Positions 19,101 through 28,900 of a stretch of DNA of 64,000 bases are shown one piece after another. Below the pieces are notes generated by a model. That model was given only the letters and a program-made list of their open reading frames with translations, was not told the origin of the DNA and made no database searches. This stretch comes from Lysobacter sp. (GTDB taxonomy: Bacteria; Pseudomonadota; Gammaproteobacteria; Xanthomonadales; Xanthomonadaceae), in NCBI GenBank assembly GCA_019634715.1, contig JAHCAU010000007.1:124001-188000 (forward strand), read 5' to 3'. The translations under genes and the position numbers were made by a program. The stretch's first letter is position 1. Each line of letters begins with the position of its first letter.

Positions 19101-19551
19101 CGCGCTGCACGCGCTGCTGCAAGCGAACGGCTATCCGCGCGCGCGCAGGCCGGTGGCGGGCACGCTCGACGGCCTGATGCACGGCTACGTCGACCTGGTG
19201 TACCGCGACGCGCACGGTCGCCACCACGTGCTCGACTACAAGACCAACCGCCTGCCCGCCTACGATCCCGAGTCCCTGCGTCGCGCGGTGCAGTTGCAGG
19301 ACTACGACCTGCAGTACCTCATCTACCTGGTCGCGCTGCGCCGCTGGCTGCGCCTGCGCCACGGCGACGCCTACGACGATGCGCGCCACCTCGGCGGCGC
19401 GGTGTATCTGTTCCTCAGAGGCATCGACCTGCCCGGGGAGGACGCGGCCGATGCCGGACGCTCGCGTCGCGGCGTGCATGTCGATCCGGTCGACCCGGCC
19501 CTGCTCGCTGCGCTCGATGCCTTCTTCGACGGCGAAGGCGGTGCGCGATGA
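16171..19551 (+). CDS. recB: RecB, exodeoxyribonuclease V beta subunit (helicase-nuclease)
   Basis: A 1126-residue UvrD-type 3'-5' helicase with a C-terminal nuclease. Walker A is EASAGTGKTF (39-48). The Walker B region is LIDEFQDTDPRQW, motif III is GDPKQAIYRFRGGDL, and motif V is the IHKSKGLEYPVVVLPFA region. The nuclease domain carries the DYK catalytic signature (VLDYKTNRLP, about residue 1020) followed by LQYLIYLVALRRWLRLR. It loads RecA and cuts DNA in the RecBCD complex. It starts within the recC stop and its own stop overlaps the recD start. Confidence 0.95.
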   Translation: MSAQLPLFGAPAANDATPEMETPRDVGLHLPLDGVRLIEASAGTGKTFTLTTLVLRLLLERGAMMAQILAVTFTRAATQELRQRVRRRLRLARRLLDAAPDVLQGEAVPTLAVLRAAIARDGEARVRERVEAALLQIDEATISTIHGFCHRALREFGFRAGLLAEQRVIDDPGEVWAEVAAEVWRAASNGMIGPDAIDLHPLLSALWESPDALAGDLPKLCDPLRAMHPQRDESEMAAALHALRDTATARYEALMARRGLCDQDRLIGRVWQASDEAEFAAALAARWPYRLIDEFQDTDPRQWDIFRRMHEAGEEDAPRWLCLIGDPKQAIYRFRGGDLATYLAAKRYAITRGGESAVVALGANYRSTPAVLRAIETVFTAHPLPFHVEGVAFQSVEAGGGARDDDLRLGDAAVPGMTLHWLPKAPHDPKGPPNSALRKGLRNKDDEFEVMRDAATHAVADLLARGSLRIGDGVRPLRPADIAVLTQTNDQAATMQRALTRAGIAAATLSGANVFSGDAAEDLHALLASLLEPADGGRFRAALSTRLLGLDAAAIHALDADVDAQQAWLARFAEAADTWRQRGPLPALLPFVVDAAPRWLAEADGQRRLTDTLHLAELLQAESALRTGAAEQVHWFARQRVDATHDETRQLRLESDAGMVQIVTIHKSKGLEYPVVVLPFAAWRSEPPSRGLVMRDFHDAQGRPARAWSRKDVLEPAQAEAIAPQVRREEQAELQRQLYVALTRAAHALHVVWSRNAQVESTALHWILHSGEQTGRAKDTLDYAGMQARIEQLAAGSDGSIVVRPFDPAVPLPRPARERDAAAAVPPRAPARALSGGLRLHSFSSLHARSEDGESARGAGDESLAAVDAEADDATLGGTSFGNAVHAALEEADASAWRRGAGDDEDQAPASQRVLLERALRRQGLAVTPSHLAQTSRLVSRALNVALPGGVRLCDWPSTSVIRELPFHFRLRPLRIDALHALLQANGYPRARRPVAGTLDGLMHGYVDLVYRDAHGRHHVLDYKTNRLPAYDPESLRRAVQLQDYDLQYLIYLVALRRWLRLRHGDAYDDARHLGGAVYLFLRGIDLPGEDAADAGRSRRGVHVDPVDPALLAALDAFFDGEGGAR

Positions 19552-21428
19552 GCGAACGCCTGCACGCCGATGCCGTACGCGCCCTGCACCGCCTGCAGGC
19601 CGAGGGCGCGCTGCGCCAGGTCGATGCCGACTTCGCCGCGCTGCTGCGCGAGCGCCTGCACGCGTCGCCCGCAGTCGCGCTGGCCGGCGCGCTGGCGATG
19701 CGCGCGGTCGCGGTCGGGCACAGCAGCGTCGCCCTCGGCGACATCCCGCGCCTGCTCGACGCACTCGATACCCGCGTGCAATTGCCCGATGCCGACGACT
19801 GGCGCGCAGCGCTGTGCGCGGATCCACGCGTTGCGGTCGACGGCGACCCGCGACCGGGCGCGCTGCTGGACTTCAGCCGCGACCGCATCGCGCTGCGTCG
19901 CTATGCCCGATACGAGCAGGCGCTGGCCGAACGCCTGAGCGCGCGTGCCGCCCTGGTGCGCGACATGCCTGGCGACCCCGCCGCGTTGCGCGCACTGCTG
20001 GCGCGGCTGTTCGCGCGCGCGGACGCTGCCGCATCGGACACGCTCGATCGCCAGGCATTGGCGGTCGCGATGGCCTTGCGCCGTCGCCTTCTGCTGGTCA
20101 CCGGCGGCCCGGGCACGGGCAAGACCACCACGGTGGCGCGCCTGCTCGCAGCCAGCATCGAAGCGGCGCGCCTGCGCGGCGAACCATTGCCGCGCATCGC
20201 GCTGGCCGCGCCCACCGGCCGCGCCGCCGCGCGCCTGGGCGAGGCGATCGACGGCGTGCTGCGCGCCGATCTCGCCGCCGGCCGCATCGATGGCGACATC
20301 GCTTGCCGCGTGCCGACCCAGGCCCGCACCCTGCACCGCCTGCTCGGCTGGCTGCCCGGCCGCGTCGCCTTCCGCCACCACGCCGGCCACCCGCTGCGCG
20401 AGGACCTGGTGGTGGTCGACGAAGCCTCGATGGTCGACCTGCCGCTGATGGCCAAGCTGGTCGAAGCGGTGCCGGAGACCGCGACCCTGGTGCTGATCGG
20501 CGATCCGGACCAGCTGCCGGCGGTGGAAGCCGGCGACGTGCTCGGCGGCCTGTGCGCCGCCAGCGGCGAGGGCCTGTCGCTGCCGGCGGACGATGCCGCC
20601 TTCGCCACCGCGCTGCTCGGCACCGGCGTGCCGGTCGGCGCTGCCGCGCCGCTGGCCGGCGCGCGCGTGCACCTGCTGCACGGCTGGCGCCAGGCCGGGG
20701 CCGCGCCGCTGCAGGCGCTGGCCGGCGCGCTGCAGCGCGGCGATCGCGATGCGGTGCTGGAGGCGCTCGCGGCCGGCGACGAGACCGTACTGTCGCGTCG
20801 CCATGGCGACGTCGCGGCGCTGGCCGAGGCGCTGCGCCACGAGGCCCTGCCGGCGTTCGCGGCGGTGCGCGATGCCGACGATCCGCGGCAGGCGCTGGCG
20901 CTGGCCACGCGCGGCCGCATCCTCACCGCGCTGCGTCGCGGCCCGTTCGGCGCCGAACACTGGAATGCCTGGTGCGCCGCCGAACTGGGCGGGCGCACGC
21001 CCTACTTCCACGGCCGCCTGCTGATGATCGCCGCCAACAGCGAACGCCACGGCCTGTACAACGGCGACCTCGGCGTGGTCTGGCACGACGCCCGCGGCGA
21101 GGCCGAGGTCTGGTTCGACACCCCGCAGGGCCTGCGCGCATGGCGGCCGGCGCAGCTGCCGGCGCACGCCTCGGCCTACGCCACCACGGTGCACAAGGCG
21201 CAGGGTTCGGAATTCGAGCGCGTGCTGCTGGTCCTGCCCGACGCCGACGCCCGCGTGCTCTCGCGCGAGCTGCTCTACACCGCGCTCACCCGCGCCCGCC
21301 GCAGCGTCTGGGTCTGGGGGGCGCTCGACACCCTGGAGCGTGCGCTCGCGCGGCGCACCTGGCGCGAATCGGGGCTGGAAGCGCGGCTGCGGCGGCCGTC
21401 TGCATCCGGGGAATGCGCCGTTCCGTAG
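19548..21428 (+). CDS. recD: RecD, exodeoxyribonuclease V alpha subunit (5'-3' helicase)
   Basis: A 626-residue SF1B helicase subunit of RecBCD. Visible motifs are Walker A TGGPGTGKTTTVARLL (about residues 182-197), Walker B VVVDEASMVDLPLM, GDPDQLPAVEAGDVLGGL and the late motif TVHKAQGSEFERVLLVLP. The ATG at 19548 overlaps the recB stop (ATGA) and gives the usual family length. It completes the recCBD operon, in the order C-B-D. The gap to folE is only 33 bp, so folE may be read from the same transcript. Confidence 0.95.
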   Translation: MSERLHADAVRALHRLQAEGALRQVDADFAALLRERLHASPAVALAGALAMRAVAVGHSSVALGDIPRLLDALDTRVQLPDADDWRAALCADPRVAVDGDPRPGALLDFSRDRIALRRYARYEQALAERLSARAALVRDMPGDPAALRALLARLFARADAAASDTLDRQALAVAMALRRRLLLVTGGPGTGKTTTVARLLAASIEAARLRGEPLPRIALAAPTGRAAARLGEAIDGVLRADLAAGRIDGDIACRVPTQARTLHRLLGWLPGRVAFRHHAGHPLREDLVVVDEASMVDLPLMAKLVEAVPETATLVLIGDPDQLPAVEAGDVLGGLCAASGEGLSLPADDAAFATALLGTGVPVGAAAPLAGARVHLLHGWRQAGAAPLQALAGALQRGDRDAVLEALAAGDETVLSRRHGDVAALAEALRHEALPAFAAVRDADDPRQALALATRGRILTALRRGPFGAEHWNAWCAAELGGRTPYFHGRLLMIAANSERHGLYNGDLGVVWHDARGEAEVWFDTPQGLRAWRPAQLPAHASAYATTVHKAQGSEFERVLLVLPDADARVLSRELLYTALTRARRSVWVWGALDTLERALARRTWRESGLEARLRRPSASGECAVP

Positions 21429-21461
21429 GCCCGGAGGCCCCCCTGAACGGAACGCGTTACC

Positions 21462-22127
21462 ATGCACACCCCCACGCTGGATGCCCCCACGATGTGCGAA
21501 GACCACGCCCATGACGCGCCCGCCGCGGCGACCGATGCCGATGCCCGCCACGGCGTGACCCGCACCCAGGCCGAGGACGCCGTGCGCATCCTGCTGCGCT
21601 GGGCCGGCGACGACCCGGCCCGCGAAGGCCTGATCGACACCCCCAAGCGCGTGGCCAAGGCCTACGGCGACTGGTTCAGCGGCTACGCCATGGACCCGCA
21701 GGACTACCTGCAGCGCACCTTCGAGGAAGTCGGCGGCTACGACGAACTGGTCGTGCTGCGCGACATCGAGTTCGAGAGCCACTGCGAGCACCACATGGCG
21801 CCGATCATCGGCAAGGCCCACGTCGGCTACCTGCCGAACGGCCGCGTCGTCGGCATCAGCAAGCTCGCCCGCGTGGTCGAGGCCTACGCCCGGCGTTTCC
21901 AGGTACAGGAAAACATGACCGCGCAGATCGCGCATTGCATCCAGTCCGCGCTGGAGCCGCGCGGCGTGGGCGTGGTGATCGAGGCCGCGCACGAATGCAT
22001 GACCACGCGCGGCATCCACAAGCGCGGCGTGAGCATGGTCACCTCGAAGATGCTCGGCAGCTTCCGCGAGGATGCCCGCACCCGCGCCGAGTTCCTGGAG
22101 CTGATCCGCGTCCGCGGCGGGCGCTGA
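21462..22127 (+). CDS. folE: GTP cyclohydrolase I
   Basis: A 221-residue enzyme that converts GTP to 7,8-dihydroneopterin triphosphate, the first step of tetrahydrofolate (and pterin) synthesis. The zinc ligands are visible as Cys108 and His111 in [10 protein letters not shown] and Cys179 in [10 protein letters not shown]. The signature [20 protein letters not shown] and the C-terminal [12 protein letters not shown] are typical. The first 30 residues (His/Asp/Ala-rich) are variable in the family; a later start is possible but no ATG is better placed. Confidence 0.96.
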   Translation: MHTPTLDAPTMCEDHAHDAPAAATDADARHGVTRTQAEDAVRILLRWAGDDPAREGLIDTPKRVAKAYGDWFSGYAMDPQDYLQRTFEEVGGYDELVVLRDIEFESHCEHHMAPIIGKAHVGYLPNGRVVGISKLARVVEAYARRFQVQENMTAQIAHCIQSALEPRGVGVVIEAAHECMTTRGIHKRGVSMVTSKMLGSFREDARTRAEFLELIRVRGGR

Positions 22128-22223
22128 GTCCCCGCGGCGGCTCTCGCCGCCGATGGCTGGCATGTTCCCTGCTTGTCGTTGTCCTCATTGCGAGGAGATC
22201 GACGGGTGCTGGGGAGTCATGGC

Positions 22224-23657
22224 ATGAAGGGGTTGCGCCGGGCCTACGGGCCCCTGTTCCGCAAGGTGCTGTATCCGTTGTACGAGTCCGGCCTGCGCGG
22301 CCGGCGCACCTTGCGCTACCTGGCCGAATACGAGCGCGACCAGTGGCGGTCCGCCGACGAGATCCGTGCCCTGCAGTGGCGCAAGCTGCGCGCCCTGGTC
22401 GACCATTGCTGGGCGCAGGTGCCGTTCTATCGCGAGCACTGGGGGCGCGCCGGCGTGTCCAGTCCGGGCGACATCCGCGACCACGACGACTACGCGCGGC
22501 TGCCGGTGCTGACCAAGCGCCACCTCCGCGAACACTTCGAAGCGCTGAAGGCCGAGCGCTGGCGCGGCCGCCTGCTGTACAAGACCACCGGCGGCTCCAC
22601 CGGCGAGCCGGTCACCATCGGCTACACCCGCGAGAGCTACGAACGCCGCACCGCCGTCATGCTGCGCGGCTACGCCTGGGCCGGCGCGTCGCTCGGCGCC
22701 CATGCCCTGTTCCTGTGGGGGCAGGATCCACACGGCCTGCCGCTGAAGGAGCGCCTGCACCACGCCGCGTTCAACCGCCGCTACCTGAATGCCTACGTCA
22801 TGGGCGAGGCCAACATGGCCGACTACGCCGACGCCATCGATGCCGACCGCCCCGACGTGATCGTCGCCTACGTCGCGCCGCTGGTGCGCCTGGCGAAGTG
22901 GCTCGAAGCGCGCGGTCGCCGCGTGCATGCGCCGCGCGCGATCGTCTGCGCCGCCGAACCGCTCTATCCGCACCATCGCCTGCTGATCGAACGCGTGTTC
23001 GGTGCGCCGGTGCACAACACCTACGGCTGCCGCGAGGTCATGCTGATCGCCGCCGAATGCGGCCAGGGGCCCGGCCTGCACGCCAATGCCGACCACCTGC
23101 ACGTCGAACTCGGCGAGCCGGTCGTGGCCGGCGATGCCGAAGGCCCGCGCGAGGTGCTGGTCACCGACCTGCACAACCACGGCATGCCGCTGATGCGCTA
23201 CGCCAACGGCGACATCGCGACGGCGCATCCGCATGCCTGTCCCTGCGGACGCGGGCTGCCGCTGCTGGCCAGCGTCGACGGCCGCAGGATGGACGCACTG
23301 CGCACGCCCGAAGGGCGCTTCGTCGGCGAGTACCTCGAATACCTCGTGTTCGGCACCCCCGGCATCCAGCGCTTCCAGGCCGTGCAGCACCGGCTCGACG
23401 CCATCGAGGTCTCGCTGGTCCGCGGAGAGGGGTTCGACCCCGCCGCGCTCGACACCCTGCGCGAGCGCTTCCGCGAGGTCTGCGGCGATACCACGCAACT
23501 GCGCTTCCACTATGCCGACGAGATCCCGCTCACCCGCACCGGCAAGCTGCGCGTCGCCATCTCCACGCTCGGCTGCGCGGTCGGCACCGCGGTGACGCAG
23601 GCCTTCGACTGGCTGGCGCGCGCGGGGCTGGAGCCGGCGGCGATGGGGATGGCCTGA
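22224..23657 (+). CDS. PaaK/CapK-like adenylate-forming enzyme
   Basis: A 477-residue ANL-superfamily protein related to phenylacetate-CoA ligase and the CapK-like group. It shows the AMP-binding loop TTGGSTGEPVTIGYTRESYE (about 118-137), NTYGCREVMLIAAECGQ, LMRYANGDIA, a CPCGRGLPLL cysteine turn and the C-terminal catalytic lysine loop LTRTGKLRVAIST. No phenylacetate genes or polysaccharide genes are nearby, so the substrate is unknown. The ATG at 22224 has a GGGAG site six bases upstream; a TTG at 22173 would add 17 unsupported residues. Confidence 0.8.
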   Translation: MKGLRRAYGPLFRKVLYPLYESGLRGRRTLRYLAEYERDQWRSADEIRALQWRKLRALVDHCWAQVPFYREHWGRAGVSSPGDIRDHDDYARLPVLTKRHLREHFEALKAERWRGRLLYKTTGGSTGEPVTIGYTRESYERRTAVMLRGYAWAGASLGAHALFLWGQDPHGLPLKERLHHAAFNRRYLNAYVMGEANMADYADAIDADRPDVIVAYVAPLVRLAKWLEARGRRVHAPRAIVCAAEPLYPHHRLLIERVFGAPVHNTYGCREVMLIAAECGQGPGLHANADHLHVELGEPVVAGDAEGPREVLVTDLHNHGMPLMRYANGDIATAHPHACPCGRGLPLLASVDGRRMDALRTPEGRFVGEYLEYLVFGTPGIQRFQAVQHRLDAIEVSLVRGEGFDPAALDTLRERFREVCGDTTQLRFHYADEIPLTRTGKLRVAISTLGCAVGTAVTQAFDWLARAGLEPAAMGMA

Positions 23658-23668
23658 CCTGGACGCGG

Positions 23669-23688
23669 GCGTCGCCGCGGCGCGACGC
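23669..23688. terminator. GC hairpin between converging genes
   Basis: GCGTCGC-CGCGGC-GCGACGC, a seven-bp stem that fills the 31-bp gap between the PaaK-like gene and the converging small membrane protein gene. It lacks a T-tract, so it may be a weak bidirectional terminator. Confidence 0.35.
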
Positions 23689-23952
23689 TCAGTGGCCGCC
23701 CATGCCGAAGACGAAGAACAGGTAGAAGAGCGGATAGACCAGGGCGCTGCCGAACGAGAGCGCGGCCAGGAGCAGCAGCGGTGCGCGGTGCTCGTCGTCC
23801 TCGAATCCCGTCAGCCCGAGCATGGTCGACAGCATGAACAGGGCCAGCGGCCCCCACAGCAGCTTGTTGTCCCAGGTGAGGTGGCCCGTCGCGGCGATCA
23901 GGATGATCAGCAGCCATCCCGTGGCGAACGACAGCAGCGTGAATCTGAGCAT
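23689..23952 (-). CDS. Small membrane protein, unknown function
   Basis: An 87-residue hydrophobic protein with three likely membrane segments: FTLLSFATGWLLIILIAATG, LWGPLALFMLSTMLGLTGF and LLLLAALSFGSALVYPLFYL. A short charged loop (EDDEHR) lies between the second and third. The ATG at 23952 is the first start that avoids a low-complexity N-terminus; the frame is open to 24123. It lies 136 bp after the small ORF that follows gltD and could be part of that transcript. I do not recognise the family. Confidence 0.6.
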   Translation of the reverse strand: MLRFTLLSFATGWLLIILIAATGHLTWDNKLLWGPLALFMLSTMLGLTGFEDDEHRAPLLLLAALSFGSALVYPLFYLFFVFGMGGH

Positions 23953-24088
23953 CACCACATTCCGGCAGGGACGACCCGGGACGGGGCCGATCGAGCGAAT
24001 GCTAACGTTGCCATCCGCCTGCGTGCAAAGCGGGATGGCGCGCGCGGGAAGGCTGGAGCCTGCGGTGTCGCAGGCTGACGCACTGCCT

Positions 24089-25824
<1,736 letters not shown>

Positions 25825-25828
25825 TCAG

Positions 25829-25937
25829 CCCCCTTGGTAAGGGGGCGCGCCGAAGGCGGGGGGATCGGAAGTGCGAAGCGGGGCCCGAGATTCGCAGAGC
25901 GAATCTTGGGATGGATATTTCGTGCGGAGCGCGAAAT
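25829..25937. repeat. Array of three tight hairpins between gltB and gltD
   Basis: Three inverted repeats, each with a three-base loop: CCCCCTT-GGT-AAGGGGG (25829-25845), AGATTCGC-AGA-GCGAATCT (25888-25906) and ATTTCGTGC-GGA-GCGCGAAAT (25917-25937, one G-T pair). They occupy the only gap in the gltBD unit. They could act as an attenuator, an mRNA processing or stability element, or a small repeat insertion. No T-tract follows any of them on the gltBD strand. Confidence 0.6.
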
Positions 25938-25939
25938 GT

Positions 25940-28900
25940 TCATGCCGCCCGCCTCAAGGTTTCGCCCAGGGATTCGATGCTCACCGCCTTCGGTTTCACC
26001 AGCCAGAATTTGCCGAGGAAATCGCGGAAGTTGTCGATGAGCGATTGTGCGTGGGCGCTGCCGGTGAGGCGCTGGTGGTGCTCGAGCAGGTCGAGCAGGT
26101 GCGAGCGATGGTGCTCGAAGCCTTCCGAGTTGATGCGCAGGATGTCGATCAGCTCGTGGTTGTAGCGGTCGACGAAATCGCGGTCGCGGTCGAGCACGTA
26201 GGCCATGCCGCCGGTGAAGCCGGCGCCGAAGTTCAGGCCGGTGCGGCCGAGCACGACGACTATCCCCCCGGTCATGTACTCGCAGCAGTGGTCGCCCGCG
26301 CCTTCCACGATCGCCAGCGCGCCGGAATTGCGCACCGCGAAGCGTTCGCCGGCGCGACCGGCCGCGTACAACTCGCCGCCGGTCGCACCGTAGAGGCAGG
26401 TGTTGCCGAGGATCGTCGATTCGTGGGCGACGTAGCGCGCGCCCTGCGGCGGCCTGATCACGATGCGGCCGTCGGCCATGCCCTTGCCGACGTAGTCGTT
26501 CGCCTCGCCTTCCAGTTCCAGGCGCAGGCCGCCGGCGAGGAAGGCGCCGAAACTCTGGCCGGCGCTGCCGTCGAAATGCAGGTCGATCGGCGCATCGCGC
26601 ATGCCGTGGTTGCCGTGCGCACGGGCGATGCGGCCGGACAGGCGTGTGCCGATGCTGCGGTCGGTGTTGCGAATGGCATGGCGGAAGCTGCCGCCGCGCT
26701 TGTGCGCGATGACGTCGGCCAGTTCGCTGTCGAGCGTCGCCGCCAGGCCTTCCGGCGGCAGGACCGCGCCGCGCACCGTGCAGTGCGCGCTGCCGGTCAG
26801 GCCGTCCTGCGACAGCAGCGGCGAGAGGTCGATCAGCCGATGCTGCGGCAGCGTGCCTTCGGTCTGCTGCAGCAGGTCGGTGCGGCCGACGATCTCCTCC
26901 AGCGTGCGCGCGCCGAGTTGCGCGAGATATCCGCGCACTTCTTCGGCCAGGCCGCGGAAGAAATGCTCGACGCGTTCGGGCAGGCCGGTGAAATGGTCCT
27001 CGCGCAGCCTGTCGTCCTGCGTCGCCACGCCGGTGGCGCAGTTGTTGAGGTGGCAGATGCGCAGGTACTTGCAGCCCAGCGCGATCATCGGCGCGGTGCC
27101 GAAGCCGAACGATTCCGCGCCGAGCAGCGCGGCCTTGATCACGTCCAGGCCGGTCTTCATGCCGCCGTCGGCCTGCACGATCACGCGTTCGCGCAGGCCG
27201 TTGGCCATCAGCGATTGTCGCGCTTCCGACAGGCCCAGTTCCCAGGGCGTGCCGGCGTAGCGGATCGACGAGATCGGGCTGGCGCCGGTGCCGCCGTCGT
27301 GGCCGGAGATGGTGATGAGGTCGGCGCCGGCCTTGGCCACACCGGATGCAATGGTGCCGACGCCCGCATGCGCGACCAGCTTCACCGAGATCAGCGCCTC
27401 GGGATTGATCTGGCGCAGGTCGAAGATCAGCTGCGCCAGATCCTCGATGGAATAGATGTCGTGGTGCGGCGGCGGCGAGATCAGGCCGATGCCCGGCCGT
27501 GCGTAGCGCAGGCGCGCGATCAGCGCATTGACCTTGTGGCCCGGCAGCTGGCCGCCCTCCCCGGGCTTGGCGCCCTGCGCGACCTTGATCTGCAGCACTT
27601 CGGCATTGACGAGGTATTCGGGCGTCACGCCGAAGCGGCCGGACGCGACCTGCTTGATCTTCGACACCTTGTCGGTGCCGTAGCGCAGCGGGTCTTCGCC
27701 GCCTTCGCCGGAATTGCTGCGCCCGCCGAGCCGGTTCATGGCGATCGCCAGCGCCTCGTGCGCCTCGGGCGACAGCGCACCCAGGCTCATCGCCGCACTG
27801 TCGAAGCGGCGGACGATGCTCGACACCGGTTCGACCTCGTCGATCGGGATCGGTTGCGTCTTCGCGGTGTCGAGCGCGAGCAGATCGCGCAGCGCCGCCG
27901 GCGGGCGATCGTTCACGGCATGCGCGTACGCATCCCAGTCCTCGCGCCGACCGCTGCGCACCGCGCGCTGCAGCGTGACGACCACGTCCGGGTTGTACTG
28001 GTGGTACTCGCCGGTGGGCGTGTACTGCAGCAGGCCGCCGATCTCCGGCAGCGTGTTGCCGTCCCAGGCGCGCGCGGCGATGAGTGCGGTCTCGTGCTGC
28101 AGCTGTTCGAAGGTCGCGCCGCCGATGCGCGAGGGCGTGCCGGCGAAGCACAGGTCGACGACCTCGCGGTCGAGGCCGACGATCTCGAACAGCTGCGCGC
28201 CGCGATAGCTGCCGATGGTGCTGATGCCCATCTTCGAGATGATCTTCAGCAGGCCCTTCTTGATGCCGCGCCGGTAGCTGCGGCCGATCTGCGCGACTTC
28301 GCCATGCTTGGTCTTGAGGATGCCGCGCTCGCCGAGGTCGTGCAGGGTCTGGTAGGCGAGGTAGGGATAGACCGCGGTCGCGCCGAAGCCGATCAGGCAG
28401 GCGACATGGTGCGGGTCGCGCGCGGTGCCGGTCTCGATGATCAGGTTCGACTTGCAGCGCAGGCCGGTGCGCACCAGGTGGCGATGGATCGCGCCGGTGG
28501 CCAGCAGCGCATGCACCAGCAGTTCGTCGCGGCGCGGCCGGCGGTCGGTGACGATCAGCAGTTCGATGCCGTCGCGTGCGGCGCTCTCGGCTTCGCGGCA
28601 CAGGCGCAGGATGGCGTCGCGCAGGCCTTCTGCCGGCGTGTAGTTCAGGTCGAGGTAACGGTGCGAATCGCGGAACTGCGGCATCGTCAGCAGCTGGCGC
28701 TGTTTGCGCTGCGACAGCACCGGCGAATTCAGCATCACGTGCCGCACCTGCTCGGGGCCGTCGACGAAGATGTTGCCTTCCTCGCCGATCTGCGTGCCCA
28801 GCGACATCACGCAGTCCTCGCGCAGCGAGTCCATCGGCGGATTCGTCACCTGCGCGAAGGCCTGGCGGAAGCGGTCGTACAGCGGGCGCACCTGCGCCGA

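Noticed and set aside
12740..19827. Very long open frames antisense to recC and recB (over 1100 codons each)
   Set aside because: They are the usual by-product of high third-position GC on the opposite strand. Their products are Arg/Ala/Gln-rich without domains, and the plus-strand genes are unmistakable.
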